A stretch of 64,000 nt of DNA from CAZLYK01 sp964563495 (lineage in GTDB: Bacteria; Acidobacteriota; Blastocatellia; RBC074): contig CAZLYK010000015.1 in the NCBI GenBank assembly GCA_964563495.1, positions 1-64,000 on the forward strand, read 5' to 3'. Under the pieces are notes generated by a model. The model saw nothing but the letters and a program-made list of their open reading frames with translations. It ran no database searches and was not told the origin of the DNA. The translations under genes and the position numbers were made by a program. Positions 8,619-22,692 of this stretch are shown one piece after another (the first letter of the stretch is position 1; each line of letters starts with the position of its first letter).

Positions 8619-10358
8619 TCAGGGTTTCGCGAAGACTTCGCGAGCTTCGCCAAGTTCCCTCGCTGATGGTGTGATGATCGTCCCGGCTTTGAGATAGATC
8701 TTCTCGCCCCTCTCGATCGCACGCTTGACGTCGTCCTCACAAACGAAATCGACCGCTTGAGGTTTGTGTCCGTTCTCGCTGACCGCGGGCGCCTGGGCTG
8801 TTTTCGGCCCTTGACCAGATGCTCCCTGAGAATCCGCGTCGCTCACAACCTGCGATTGAACCTGAGTCGGGGCGGCGTTGCGGCCGGTCAGGAACGTGTC
8901 GACCAGGGCTTCGATCGTCGCTTGCATCATTTGTGGCTGGATCGATCCCACGGATCCGCGCGGTTTTGAAGCAGCGACCGGCGGCGGTTGGATTGCGGTT
9001 TCGACCTGAGAGGTGACGGGGCGTGTTTCGAAAGCCACGCGCTTGATGTCCATCAAGTGGAGCGGCGAGATATTATCGGAAGTGACGTTGCCTCCCCATG
9101 ACCCGCAACCGAGCGTCATCGAAGGCGCCAGATCGGTCGAGAACCCGATCGCGCCGTGGGTCGATGGCGTGTTGACGACTACGCGAGCAGCGGGCATGAG
9201 CATTCCGTAACTCAACGCGGCGTCACGATTGCGCGTGTGTATCGATGCGGTGTGTCCCATTCCTCCAAAATGCAGGATCTCGTCGCAGAGGCGACTTCCC
9301 TCTTCCAGGCCATTGACCACATAGTAGGCCAGGATCGGTGAAAGCTTCTCGACCGAGAGCGGGTATTCACGGCCAACGCCTCCGGCCTCAGCCACCAGAC
9401 AGCGCGTGCCCGTTGGAACACTGATCCCGGCCCACTCGGCGATCGTCGTGGCGGGCTTGCCGACGATCCTCGGATTGAGACTTCGATTTGGTGTGACAAC
9501 GAGCCTGGCGAGGGCGTCCGCCTGCTCCTGATTGAGAAGATACGCGCCCTGTGCGGCGAACTGCTCTCTCACCTCTCGATCGAGAGGCGCATCGACGACG
9601 ACAGCCTGCTCTGAGGCGCAGATCGTCCCATAGTCGAAGCACGTCCCGGCCAGAATATCCCGGACGGCCTTTGGCACATCGGCGTGCCTTTCGATGAAAG
9701 CCGGGACATTTCCGGGGCCTACGCCAAACGCCGGCTTCCCCGAAGAGTAGGCGGCGCGGACAAGCCCCAGACCGCCGGTCGCCAGGATCACCGCGGTCAG
9801 CCGATGCTTCATGAGGGTTTCAGTCCCCTCAATCGTCGTCAACTCCAGGCAGCCGATTGCTTCCTCCGGCAATCCCGCCTTGACACCGGCCGCGCGCATG
9901 ACGTTTGCCGTCTCGACAACGCACCTGGTCGCGCTCGGATGCGGGCTCAGAACAATCGAGTTTCTGGACTTGATCGCGATCAGGATTTTGAAGATTGCGG
10001 TCGAGGTTGGATTGGTCGAGGGGATAATCGCTGCGACTACACCGCGAGGCGCGGCAATCTCAATCACCGATTCGGTCTCACGCACGACTCCTACGGTCTT
10101 CAACCGCTTGAAGTACTCGTGGATGTCTACCGCGGCGAAGAGATTTTTGACCTGCTTGTCGGCCGGGTTGCCGTAACCGGTCTCTTCGTGAGCCAGCGTA
10201 GCCAGACGCAAGGAAGCAGCTTGGGCAGCCAGCGCCATGGCCTGAGAGATGGCGTCGACTTTGGCCTGATCAAATTTTGCGACGATAGCCTGAGCGCGAT
10301 GCGCGGCCTCGACACAATCCCGCGCAGCTTGAACTGATTGCAGATCTTTGTCTGGCAT
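8619..10358 (-). CDS. BMC-associated CoA-acylating aldehyde dehydrogenase with C-terminal tail
   Basis: About 579 residues. The core (about 1-450) matches the EutE/PduP group, which oxidises an aldehyde to acyl-CoA with NAD+. The catalytic cysteine is in GTICASEQAVV. Beyond the core is an extension of about 130 residues: a proline- and glutamine-rich linker, a possible amphipathic helix MQATIEALVDTFLTGR (about 470-486) that could act as an encapsulation peptide, a second linker, and a terminal block with KAGTIITPSARELGE that resembles the N-terminus of EutQ. The ATG at 10358 is given as the start; an in-frame TTG at 10367 is equally possible because neither has an ideal ribosome site. The gene directly follows the BMC shell gene. 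Enclosure in a shell is inferred from this pairing. Confidence 0.88.
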   Translation of the reverse strand: MPDKDLQSVQAARDCVEAAHRAQAIVAKFDQAKVDAISQAMALAAQAASLRLATLAHEETGYGNPADKQVKNLFAAVDIHEYFKRLKTVGVVRETESVIEIAAPRGVVAAIIPSTNPTSTAIFKILIAIKSRNSIVLSPHPSATRCVVETANVMRAAGVKAGLPEEAIGCLELTTIEGTETLMKHRLTAVILATGGLGLVRAAYSSGKPAFGVGPGNVPAFIERHADVPKAVRDILAGTCFDYGTICASEQAVVVDAPLDREVREQFAAQGAYLLNQEQADALARLVVTPNRSLNPRIVGKPATTIAEWAGISVPTGTRCLVAEAGGVGREYPLSVEKLSPILAYYVVNGLEEGSRLCDEILHFGGMGHTASIHTRNRDAALSYGMLMPAARVVVNTPSTHGAIGFSTDLAPSMTLGCGSWGGNVTSDNISPLHLMDIKRVAFETRPVTSQVETAIQPPPVAASKPRGSVGSIQPQMMQATIEALVDTFLTGRNAAPTQVQSQVVSDADSQGASGQGPKTAQAPAVSENGHKPQAVDFVCEDDVKRAIERGEKIYLKAGTIITPSARELGEAREVFAKP

Positions 10359-10373
10359 AGCCTTCAACTGCCG

Positions 10374-10721
10374 CTATTTCTTCCCTTCCTTGCCGTCGCT
10401 CAGGGCGCGCTGATCAGAGCCTTCGATCCTGGTGCCGGGTTGATAACCATTTTGGGGAACGATGCGTTCGACCTCGCTGTGCGGTCTGGGAATGACGTGT
10501 ACCGAGATCAGCTCGCCGACTCGACGCGCGGCGGCCGCGCCGGCGTCGGTCGCGGCTTTGACCGCGCCGACATCGCCGCGGACGAAGACCGTCACATATC
10601 CGGCGCCGATGTACTCTTTACCAACCAGTTGAACATTGGCCGCCTTGACCATCGCGTCAGCCGCCTCGACCGCGCCGACAAATCCTTTTGTCTCGACCAT
10701 GCCGAGTGCTTCCATAATCAT
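10374..10721 (-). CDS. Bacterial microcompartment shell protein (BMC-H, PduA/EutM-like)
   Basis: A 115-residue single BMC domain. It begins MIMEALGMVETKGFVGAVEA and includes YIGAGYVTVFVRGDVGAVKAA, typical of hexamer-forming facet proteins. The last 30 residues are hydrophilic and not part of the core fold. The ATG at 10721 is chosen because GGAGG lies exactly 8 bases upstream. The aldehyde dehydrogenase gene follows within 6-15 bases. No pentamer vertex protein (EutN/CcmL type), BMC-T protein, PduL or alcohol dehydrogenase gene is in this window, so a closed shell would need genes elsewhere. Confidence 0.96.
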   Translation of the reverse strand: MIMEALGMVETKGFVGAVEAADAMVKAANVQLVGKEYIGAGYVTVFVRGDVGAVKAATDAGAAAARRVGELISVHVIPRPHSEVERIVPQNGYQPGTRIEGSDQRALSDGKEGKK

Positions 10722-10804
10722 CTTTTATGCCTCCGAGGTAATGGAAAGTGTAATTGCTGACAGATCATAAACCGGTTACCAGGCAAGCTCAAGCAAGAAA
10801 ATAG

Positions 10805-10825
10805 CCGGGATTAAACAGATTGATC
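10805..10825. repeat. Repeat family A fragment (possible)
   Basis: The sequence GGGATTAAACAGATTGATCAT resembles the inner part of a family A arm (GGATTAAACAGGAT). It lies between the start of the BMC shell gene and the stop of the ZIP gene. It is short and degenerate. Confidence 0.3.
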
Positions 10826-11591
10826 ATTCGTGAAGTCCGTGCAGCAATCCGATCGTTAAGATCCCCGCCATCAAACCGGCCAGCTGCTGAAAGCTTCTTT
10901 TGAACCCGGAATCGTGATGAAGAATAGGAGCCAGATCGGTCATGGCGATATAGAGAAAGCTGGCGGCGGCGACAGCCAGAAAATATGGCAGATACGGTTC
11001 AATGAAATCCCCGGCGGCAAAGGTCAATATCGCCCCCGGCAGCGTGGTGAGCGATGAAAGAAAATTCATCCAGAACGCCCTCGATCGCCCCCAACCGCTT
11101 TGGATGAGGATGACGAAATCGCCGAGTTCCTGAGGGATTTCGTGTGCGACGACGGCCAGCGAGGTGAGGATGCCGAGCTGGATCGAAATGGAAAAAGCTA
11201 TTGCAATCACCGCGCCGTCGACGAAGTTATGGAATGCATCGCCGATGAGGATCAATGCGCCCGCGGGATTCTGCGCGTGATTATCGCAGGGTTGATCGTG
11301 ATCACGATGCTCGCCCAGGTGTCCGTGAACGTGCGGAAGCCGCAGCACCTTTTCGAGCACGAAGAAAGCCACGATGCCGCCCAGCATCACGATTAAAACC
11401 TGATTGGTCCGACCTTCCTTGACTGCCTCCGGCAGAAGCCCGAGGAAGACAGCACCGAGCAACGCACCGATGGCATAGGCCAGTAACAGTGTTTTCAATC
11501 GTTCGTGCAGCTTCGGAAAGGCGAGTAAAATTCCCGCGCCGCTCAGCGCGCCGACACTCCCGATCAGACTGAAAGCGATGATCCAAGCCAC
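10824..11591 (-). CDS. ZIP-family metal transporter
   Basis: A 255-residue membrane protein with about eight hydrophobic segments. The ZIP signature residues are present: HNFVDG (about 122-127) and HEIPQELGD (about 150-158), the histidine, asparagine, aspartate and glutamate residues that form the metal site in this family. A histidine-rich cytoplasmic loop (HVHGHLGEHRDHD and more, about 87-105) lies between the third and fourth helices. Family members take up Zn2+ and related divalent metals into the cytoplasm. The gene is on the same strand as the BMC run but is separated from it by about 100 bases with a repeat remnant, so co-transcription is uncertain. Confidence 0.92.
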   Translation of the reverse strand: MAWIIAFSLIGSVGALSGAGILLAFPKLHERLKTLLLAYAIGALLGAVFLGLLPEAVKEGRTNQVLIVMLGGIVAFFVLEKVLRLPHVHGHLGEHRDHDQPCDNHAQNPAGALILIGDAFHNFVDGAVIAIAFSISIQLGILTSLAVVAHEIPQELGDFVILIQSGWGRSRAFWMNFLSSLTTLPGAILTFAAGDFIEPYLPYFLAVAAASFLYIAMTDLAPILHHDSGFKRSFQQLAGLMAGILTIGLLHGLHE

Positions 11592-11630
11592 ATGTATTCT
11601 CCCTCACTCGGGTCATTTGAATTGAGAAAA

Positions 11631-11673
11631 AAATAGACAGGATTAACAGGATTTCAGCAGGATTATACAGGAT
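11631..11673. repeat. Repeat family A, single left arm
   Basis: A single arm, AAATAGACAGGATTAACAGG continuing with ATTTCAGCAGGATTATACAGGAT. It lies in the 142-base gap between the ZIP gene start and the stop of the last efflux permease gene, both on the minus strand. Confidence 0.85.
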
Positions 11674-11733
11674 ATTTTTCAGAATCTAGTTATTCATCTC
11701 GATTCAAAACGATTAGTTAGTGATCGACAGCGA

Positions 11734-12951
11734 TCACCCGGCTCTGAGCGCCTCAATCGGCTCCAGGCCGGCTGCGCGCGATGCAGGGTAGATGCCAAAA
11801 AACACTCCCAAAACTGCCGAGAAAGCGAAAGCCACGACAGTAGCCGGCCAAGAGATCAGGGTCTGCCAGTACCCCAGTCCGGAGACCAGGTAAGCAGCTC
11901 CGACACCGAGCGCCACTCCGATCCCGCCGCCGGCGGCGGCCAGCAAAGCCGATTCGACGAGAAACTGAAAAAGAACATCCCGGCGCTTGGCGCCTAACGC
12001 CCTCCGGAGTCCAATCTCCCCTCTACGTTCGCGAATCGAGATCAGCATGACAGCCAGGATGCCCACGCCGCCAACCAGCAGCGAGATGCCCGCCACACTC
12101 CCTATCAGCAGGGTCATTGACTGTGAAGTTTCCTGCTCGGCGGCGAGGAGGGTAGCCTGATTCTGGATGGTGAAATCGTCAGGCTTGCCGCGCAGGCGAT
12201 GGCGCTCACGCAAAAGTCTGGCAATCTCAGCTTCTGCCTGGCTTAACGATAGGCTGTCTCGGGCCTGCACGTAGATGCTGCTCACATAAGTGACATTCAT
12301 TAGCCTTCGCATGCTTGAGCCGAGCGAAACGATGATCAGGTCGTCCTGATCTGCACCGTTCTGGTCAATTCCTTTGGGAGCAGTGACTCCAATCACTTCA
12401 AAAGGGACGCGACCAAGCCGCATCTGCAAACCGAGAGGATCAGTATCGCCGAATAGATTTTTAACCACAGTCGGGCCAAGGACGGCGACACGCATTCGCG
12501 CCCGATCCTCCTCGTCGGTAAAGATACGTCCTCTGGCTACTTCAAAATTACGAATAAGAAAGCCTGCGGGGGCCATCCCCACGACATTGGTGTTGGCTGT
12601 TTCGTCTCCCCAGCGGACGGTCATCTTCTTACTGACCGCCGGGGCGGCGAGTGTCACGGAGGAGCACTCTTTGATGATGGCCTTCGCGTCTTCTTCCGTC
12701 AGACTCCTGACAGTGGTCATCTGCCGTTGCCGCCCGGCGATGATGTGGGTCTGCCCGGCATTGACCACGATCAGATTGGCGCCCATGTTGCGAATCCGAT
12801 CCACGATGCGTTGCTGCGCTCCTTGTCCTGCCGCGACCATGAGAATGACCGAAGCGATCCCAACCACAATCCCAATCACGCTCAGGAGGGTGCGCAGTTT
12901 ATGAGCAACCAGAATCTCAACCGAAAGAATGAAGTTCTTTGAAATTTTCAT
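11734..12951 (-). CDS. MacB-type ABC transporter permease (second copy)
   Basis: A 405-residue permease with the MacB/FtsX layout: an N-terminal membrane helix (about 18-45, beginning LRTLLSVIGIVVGI), a large periplasmic domain (about 50-270) and three C-terminal helices, with the ERRGEIGLRRALGAKRRDV cytoplasmic coupling segment at about 308-326. It overlaps the preceding permease gene by 4 bases, so the two are probably co-translated. The two permeases are different enough to form a heterodimer. In this family the pump drives export of macrolides, peptides or lipopeptides by a mechanical cycle, but the substrate here is unknown. No TolC-like outer membrane gene is nearby. Confidence 0.9.
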   Translation of the reverse strand: MKISKNFILSVEILVAHKLRTLLSVIGIVVGIASVILMVAAGQGAQQRIVDRIRNMGANLIVVNAGQTHIIAGRQRQMTTVRSLTEEDAKAIIKECSSVTLAAPAVSKKMTVRWGDETANTNVVGMAPAGFLIRNFEVARGRIFTDEEDRARMRVAVLGPTVVKNLFGDTDPLGLQMRLGRVPFEVIGVTAPKGIDQNGADQDDLIIVSLGSSMRRLMNVTYVSSIYVQARDSLSLSQAEAEIARLLRERHRLRGKPDDFTIQNQATLLAAEQETSQSMTLLIGSVAGISLLVGGVGILAVMLISIRERRGEIGLRRALGAKRRDVLFQFLVESALLAAAGGGIGVALGVGAAYLVSGLGYWQTLISWPATVVAFAFSAVLGVFFGIYPASRAAGLEPIEALRAG

Positions 12952-14156
12952 CTGAGCGATTCCACCGGATTCAATCTGGCGGCGCGTCTGGCAGGCTGAA
13001 TCCCAAAGAACAGACCGACGACTAACGAAAACGCCGCTGCCAGAGCAAAAGACTCCCAGGAGATGATAATCGGCATCTTTAGGATAAGTCCTGTCAGGGC
13101 GCTGGCGCCCCAGCCGAGAGCGATCCCTAAAAGCATGCCCAACAGGGTGATCGAGAGCGATTCGGTCAGGAATTGCACGAAGATATCCCTACGCAGTGCG
13201 CCCATGGCCCTGCGCAACCCGATCTCTTTCGTCCGCTCAGCGACTGAGATCAATAGTATATTCATCAGCACAATGCCCCCCACGATCAGGCTCAGCCCGG
13301 CAAGGGCAGTGAGCAGGATCGAAAAGGTTCCGGAGATACCTCGCGCTTCCGCGGCGACATCTGCCGCCGTGACGATGGCAAAATCATCTTCTTCGGGTGG
13401 AGTGATGTGGTGGCGTTCGTGTAACAGTTTGCGGAGCTGCTCGCCGATTGACACGATCTGCTGCGGATCCTTGACCTTGACGCGGATAAAGCTGACGTAG
13501 TCCCGGTTGAATAAACGTCTGAGTCCGGTGGTGAACGGGATGTAAACGCGGTTGTCCATATCTCTGCCGTCAGGACTGGTCCCCTTGATTTCGAGCAAGC
13601 CTTTGACGAGGAAGCGTACGCTGCCGATCTGAATGTATTCGCCGATCGGGTTCACTTCGCCGAACAGGTCACGACGTACGGTAGCGCCCAACAAGCAGAC
13701 GCGAGCCATGGTTGCCATGTCCTCTTCCATGATCGGGTCGCCATCCTTGACATCCCAGTCCCAGGCGGCGTGCCAGTCAGGCTCTACCGCGACGACTATC
13801 GCCTGAACCTGAGCCGCGCCTGCCTTGATCGACATGCCGCGGTCCATTGCGCCGGGGGAAATGATTTCGGCTCCCTGAATTTGGCTGCGGACGGCATCCA
13901 CGTCTTCCAACTTCAAGGTGGTAATGCCTTCCTGCGGCGGTGAAAAGCCTTTCCCTCCGCCGGCGGTGACCATGATTGCGCGAACGCCGAAGTTATTGAC
14001 CCGCTTCATGACCTTTTGCTCAGTCCCTTTGCCGATGGCCATGATGACAATCAGGGAGGCGATGCCGATGATGGTTCCGGCCATCATAAAAAAGGTCCGC
14101 TGCTTGTTGGCTCCGAGCGCTTTTACGCCTTCCTTTACGATGCGTGTGAGTCGCAT
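12948..14156 (-). CDS. MacB-type ABC transporter permease (first copy)
   Basis: A 402-residue permease of the same MacB/FtsX architecture as its downstream neighbour: a first helix around residues 20-45, a MacB-like periplasmic domain, then ERTKEIGLRRAMGALRRDIF (about 307-326) and three closing helices. It begins 9 bases after the ATPase gene and ends with a 4-base overlap into the second permease gene. The arrangement adaptor, ATPase, permease, permease suggests a heterodimeric export channel. Confidence 0.9.
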   Translation of the reverse strand: MRLTRIVKEGVKALGANKQRTFFMMAGTIIGIASLIVIMAIGKGTEQKVMKRVNNFGVRAIMVTAGGGKGFSPPQEGITTLKLEDVDAVRSQIQGAEIISPGAMDRGMSIKAGAAQVQAIVVAVEPDWHAAWDWDVKDGDPIMEEDMATMARVCLLGATVRRDLFGEVNPIGEYIQIGSVRFLVKGLLEIKGTSPDGRDMDNRVYIPFTTGLRRLFNRDYVSFIRVKVKDPQQIVSIGEQLRKLLHERHHITPPEEDDFAIVTAADVAAEARGISGTFSILLTALAGLSLIVGGIVLMNILLISVAERTKEIGLRRAMGALRRDIFVQFLTESLSITLLGMLLGIALGWGASALTGLILKMPIIISWESFALAAAFSLVVGLFFGIQPARRAARLNPVESLR

Positions 14157-14165
14157 GAAATCTCC

Positions 14166-14921
14166 TCACCTCGCGGCCTGCGCCACTTCCGCCGCGACTG
14201 GCGCATGGTTCAGCTCTTCGAGTTCTTTTTCCGCATCTCTGGGCTCCAGGACTGGGCGGTCTTCGGCGATGCGGCCATCCCTGACGACGAGGATGCGGAC
14301 AGCGTGTTCCGCCACGACCTGATCGTGAGTCACCATAATAATTGTGTGGCCTTCGTGGTGCAGACGTTTGAGGATCGCCAGCACTTGAAGCCCGCTCAAG
14401 CGGTCGAGGTTGCCGGTCGGCTCGTCAGCTAAAAAGATAGACGGATTAGTGACGAGCGCTCTGGCAATCGCCACGCGCTGCTGCTGCCCGCCGGAAAGCT
14501 CGCCCGGACGGTAATACATCCGGTCGCCCAAACCCACCGACACAAGCAGTCTTTTTGCCCGTTCCTCAGCGTCAGCGGGATAATTGTCAGCGTAGATCAG
14601 CGGCAGCATGACGTTCTTGAGAGCGCTCGCCCGATCAAGCAGATGAAACTGCTGAAAGACGAACCCGATCTTGTGATTGCGCAGCAGGGAGAGCGAGTTA
14701 TCATCTAGGCTCTCCACGTCTGTTCCATCGAACCGGTAGCGCCCGCTCGTGGGCGTATCGAGGCATCCCAGAATATTCATGAGTGTGGATTTTCCGGAGC
14801 CGGACGCGCCCATAATCGCTACGTACTCGCCCGCCTCGATCCGAAAGGAAACGCCTTTGAGCACCCTGGTCGCCAAATCCCCGGTAAAGAAGGTCTTTTC
14901 AATGTTCTCAAGCTCGATCAT
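14166..14921 (-). CDS. ABC transporter ATP-binding protein (LolD/MacB-type)
   Basis: A 251-residue nucleotide-binding protein. Walker A is GASGSGKST (about 38-46), the signature LSGGQQQRVAIARAL is near 141-155, Walker B with its glutamate is in IFLADEPTGNLD (about 160-171) and the switch histidine is in MVTHD. It belongs to the MacB/LolD/FtsE group that works with FtsX-like permeases. About 25 extra C-terminal residues, rich in A and E, follow the fold. It overlaps the adaptor gene by 4 bases and precedes the first permease by 9 bases. Confidence 0.94.
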   Translation of the reverse strand: MIELENIEKTFFTGDLATRVLKGVSFRIEAGEYVAIMGASGSGKSTLMNILGCLDTPTSGRYRFDGTDVESLDDNSLSLLRNHKIGFVFQQFHLLDRASALKNVMLPLIYADNYPADAEERAKRLLVSVGLGDRMYYRPGELSGGQQQRVAIARALVTNPSIFLADEPTGNLDRLSGLQVLAILKRLHHEGHTIIMVTHDQVVAEHAVRILVVRDGRIAEDRPVLEPRDAEKELEELNHAPVAAEVAQAAR

Positions 14922-16216
14922 TTGTTTCCTTCCTTCTCTTTAACGGGCGCGGGGGGATTGAGCAGAAATGTCTGCCCCTCCTCCAGGCCGCTGACGATTT
15001 CAACCCACTGGTTGTCTTTCCAACCGACCTTGACCTCCTGCGGTTTTACCTGGCTGGTTCCTGCCAGGTAGACGATATTCTTCCCTCGCTCCCGCTTGAC
15101 GGCCTGTGAGGGAACGGCGAGCACTCCCCGGCGACCTTCCAAAAATATGGTCACGCTCGCGGTCATTTCCGGCCTCAATAGATCGTGATAAGACGAGCTG
15201 ATGCCGACGACGACATCGTAATTCACCACATTTTCCTGGATGACGGCCTTGGGATAGATTGCGACCACCTCTCCCTCAAACTCTCTGGACGGGAAAGTAT
15301 CCACCGTGAAGACGGCCTTCTCTCCGACCTGAACTTTGCCGATGTCCACCTCGTCAACGAAGGCATCAACTTGCAGCCGATCAAGATCGATAATGGTGAC
15401 GAAGGTTGGGGCGTTCAGACCGGCGGCGACAGTTTCACCTTCCTGAGTCGAGACCGAACCAATCGTTCCACTAAGAGGGGCAGTGAGGGTGGCATAGGAG
15501 AGCTGGACTCTGGCATTAGCTAACGCTGCCTGAGCGCCCTCGATATCCGTTCTGGCTTGTCTGAGGTTCTCCGTGAATTGAGTTTTCGCCAGATCCAATG
15601 TCTTCCTGGCTGATGCAAGCTGCGCCTCGGAGACCGAGAACTTCTCTTTGGCTATATCCCGGGTTTGCTGCGAAGCGATCTCGCTTTCGAGCAGCGCCTC
15701 CTGGCGCGCCAGCTCTTTCTTGTCGAGAGCCAGGGTGGCTTCCCACTGGGTTACCCCGGCTTCGGCCTTCTGGATTTCTCTCGGCCCCAGATTCTCAATG
15801 GCGGATAGTTTGGCCTTCGCCAGATTCAACTCGGCCTCACGATGTCGCACCGAGGCCTCTAAATCAGCCTTCTCCAGCTCGGCGATCACCTGTCCCTGCC
15901 TGACCCTGTCTCCAATGTTGGCGAACAGACGCGCTACTTTGCCGGAGATGCGTGCGCCGACTTTAACCTCGGCGCCGATCTGCGGTTTGACCGCCCCAGT
16001 CGCCAGTACTGTGGAAGAAAAATCTCTCCTGATAACTTTGGCCGTTACCGGCCCAGAGGTCACCGCCCCTCCCCCGCTGGATGTGTACCACCATCGCGCG
16101 GCGACGATGACCGAAGCAATCAAGGCGAGAATGACCAAAAATCTAATCGCGTTCCTGAATATCCTCTTTTTCTCCCCCGTCCTGATAATAGTTCCTGCCG
16201 GTGTGACTTGTTCCAT
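14918..16216 (-). CDS. Periplasmic adaptor subunit of a MacAB-like efflux pump (HlyD/MacA family)
   Basis: A 432-residue membrane-fusion protein: an N-terminal anchor helix (about 27-45), a lipoyl/barrel-sandwich region, a long alpha-helical hairpin (about 115-215, with repeated A, E, K and Q residues), the second lipoyl half at AQLSYATLTAPLSGTIGSVS (about 235-255), and beta-barrel and membrane-proximal domains. It is the first gene of a four-gene minus-strand operon with the ATPase and two permeases. The pump would need an outer-membrane channel encoded elsewhere. Upstream lies a gap of more than 1 kb that should contain the promoter. Confidence 0.92.
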   Translation of the reverse strand: MEQVTPAGTIIRTGEKKRIFRNAIRFLVILALIASVIVAARWWYTSSGGGAVTSGPVTAKVIRRDFSSTVLATGAVKPQIGAEVKVGARISGKVARLFANIGDRVRQGQVIAELEKADLEASVRHREAELNLAKAKLSAIENLGPREIQKAEAGVTQWEATLALDKKELARQEALLESEIASQQTRDIAKEKFSVSEAQLASARKTLDLAKTQFTENLRQARTDIEGAQAALANARVQLSYATLTAPLSGTIGSVSTQEGETVAAGLNAPTFVTIIDLDRLQVDAFVDEVDIGKVQVGEKAVFTVDTFPSREFEGEVVAIYPKAVIQENVVNYDVVVGISSSYHDLLRPEMTASVTIFLEGRRGVLAVPSQAVKRERGKNIVYLAGTSQVKPQEVKVGWKDNQWVEIVSGLEEGQTFLLNPPAPVKEKEGNK

Positions 16217-17299
16217 ATCGATCCCCCGACCGTTTCAAATTCAACAGTTAGCTAGTAATCAAAAAGAGGCAAAAGATATGCCAGAGACTTCAGCCTGCAT
16301 TTGACTACATCGACATGGTAAGCTCCCGTGGCGTCAAGCCCTCGCGAACGGATCGGCATGGTTGGTGGCCTGAAAAATCCCATTCTGGAGTCTCAGAAAG
16401 TAGGGCAAATTGCGGAGTAGTCCCCAGATTTGCGTCATTTCCCGCAGTCATTGACTTGCGGTGACAATGAACTCTTTTATCCATTCACATATCGCATCGC
16501 GCACTCGCCGGAAGATAGAGAGTGCTTCCTCAGCGTTTTTTGCACCCGATAGCGGTGGATCTTCAAAGCTCTGATGAATGCGCCTGGCCTTACCCGGAAA
16601 GACCAGGCAGGTCTCTCAAAATAATCCTGTTTATAGCAATTTTCACGTTCGTATGACCGCGAGGATGCGGTCATACGAACGTGAAAATTGCTGTCGCATG
16701 GTAAGCATTGATTGATGACCAATGCGATCAGCGCGGTTTTCAGTTTCATGCGTCCCGTCAGACGCCCACCCTGACGGTCGTGTGCCTGACAAATCAACGC
16801 CGGAATTCTAATCAAAGTACGCGCTTGGGTTTAGCAAATATTTAGAGATAGACATAATCCAACTTTTCCTGTATTCTCCCGGTTGGTGAACCTCACTGGG
16901 CGCCGGGCCTCACCTGGTGCGTTGGTCCCAACACCGGAAATCGTGCATTGTGCCCAAACTCAATTTGCTCAGCCTGGTGTTTAAAATGTCCAACATGGCT
17001 CGCCCTATAATAATGAATGTTCGCCCATTCTAAGCAAATTTAGTCAGCATAAGAGCGAAACATAGCAACCAGACCCCCTACCGAAAAATCCAGACCAATC
17101 AATTTAATGATTAATTTATTGAATTAATTATTGACCTGGTTCCGACCTGATCTTTAAGAATGATCTGCTGCCTCGAAAAGACTCGAGAGCAAAGTATAAG
17201 ACTGCTTCAATCGCAACAAGCCGCCACAGCGATGCAAGCGGGCTTTGCGCCAGTCTGGCGGTTACCTCACAACACGAACCGCCAGTTGAGGAAAAATGC
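16217..17299. other. Long non-coding gap between divergent transcription units
   Basis: This stretch of about 1.1 kb separates the minus-strand efflux operon from the plus-strand DUF11 gene. It holds family B repeat copy 1 (16635-16780), preceded by a short family A-like remnant (16622-16634). Bases 17095-17130 are very AT-rich (ATTAATTTATTGAATTAATT). A weak sigma-70-like pair, TTGACC at 17131 and TTAAGA at 17154 with a 17-base spacer, lies about 140 bases upstream of the DUF11 gene start. I see no convincing gene; a minus-strand reading frame at 16477-16815 runs through the repeat and is judged spurious. Confidence 0.6.
16635..16780. repeat. Repeat family B, copy 1 (one intact hairpin, second arm lost)
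   Basis: A perfect 26-base-pair hairpin (16635-16660 with 16667-16692, loop GAGGAT) is followed by a conserved spacer containing GTAAGCATTGATTGATGACC and by GCGGTTTTCAGTTTCATGCG. The whole 146-base block aligns with 50259-50404. The second palindrome arm present in copy 2 is missing here. Confidence 0.92.
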
Positions 17300-22582
<5,283 letters not shown>

Positions 22583-22588
22583 GCGGGA

Positions 22589-22692
22589 AAAATAGACAGG
22601 ATTAACAGGATTTGAGAGGATTAAACCGGATTAAAGACAAATGGTCTGAATCCGGTTTAATCCTCTCAAATCCTGTTAATCCTGTCTATTTT
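22589..22692. repeat. Repeat family A, near-perfect full palindrome
   Basis: The arms AAAATAGACAGGATTAACAG... and its reverse complement pair over 44 bases with a short loop of about 16 bases. The inner arm sequence TTTGAGAGGATTAAACCGG is specific to this copy and is mirrored in the opposite arm. It starts 7 bases after the DUF11 gene stop and ends in a T tract, so it could work as a terminator. Confidence 0.93.

Noticed and set aside
16477..16815. A 112-residue minus-strand frame in the long gap
   Set aside because: It runs through the hairpin of repeat family B, has an atypical composition and no ribosome site.
17131..17159. A promoter for the DUF11 gene (TTGACC, 17 bases, TTAAGA)
   Set aside because: The -10 box matches the consensus at too few positions for a separate feature; it is only mentioned in the description of the gap.
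16217..17299. tRNA or other known structured RNA gene in the long gap
   Set aside because: I found no T-loop-like GGTTCRA sequence with matching stems; only the family B hairpin is clear.
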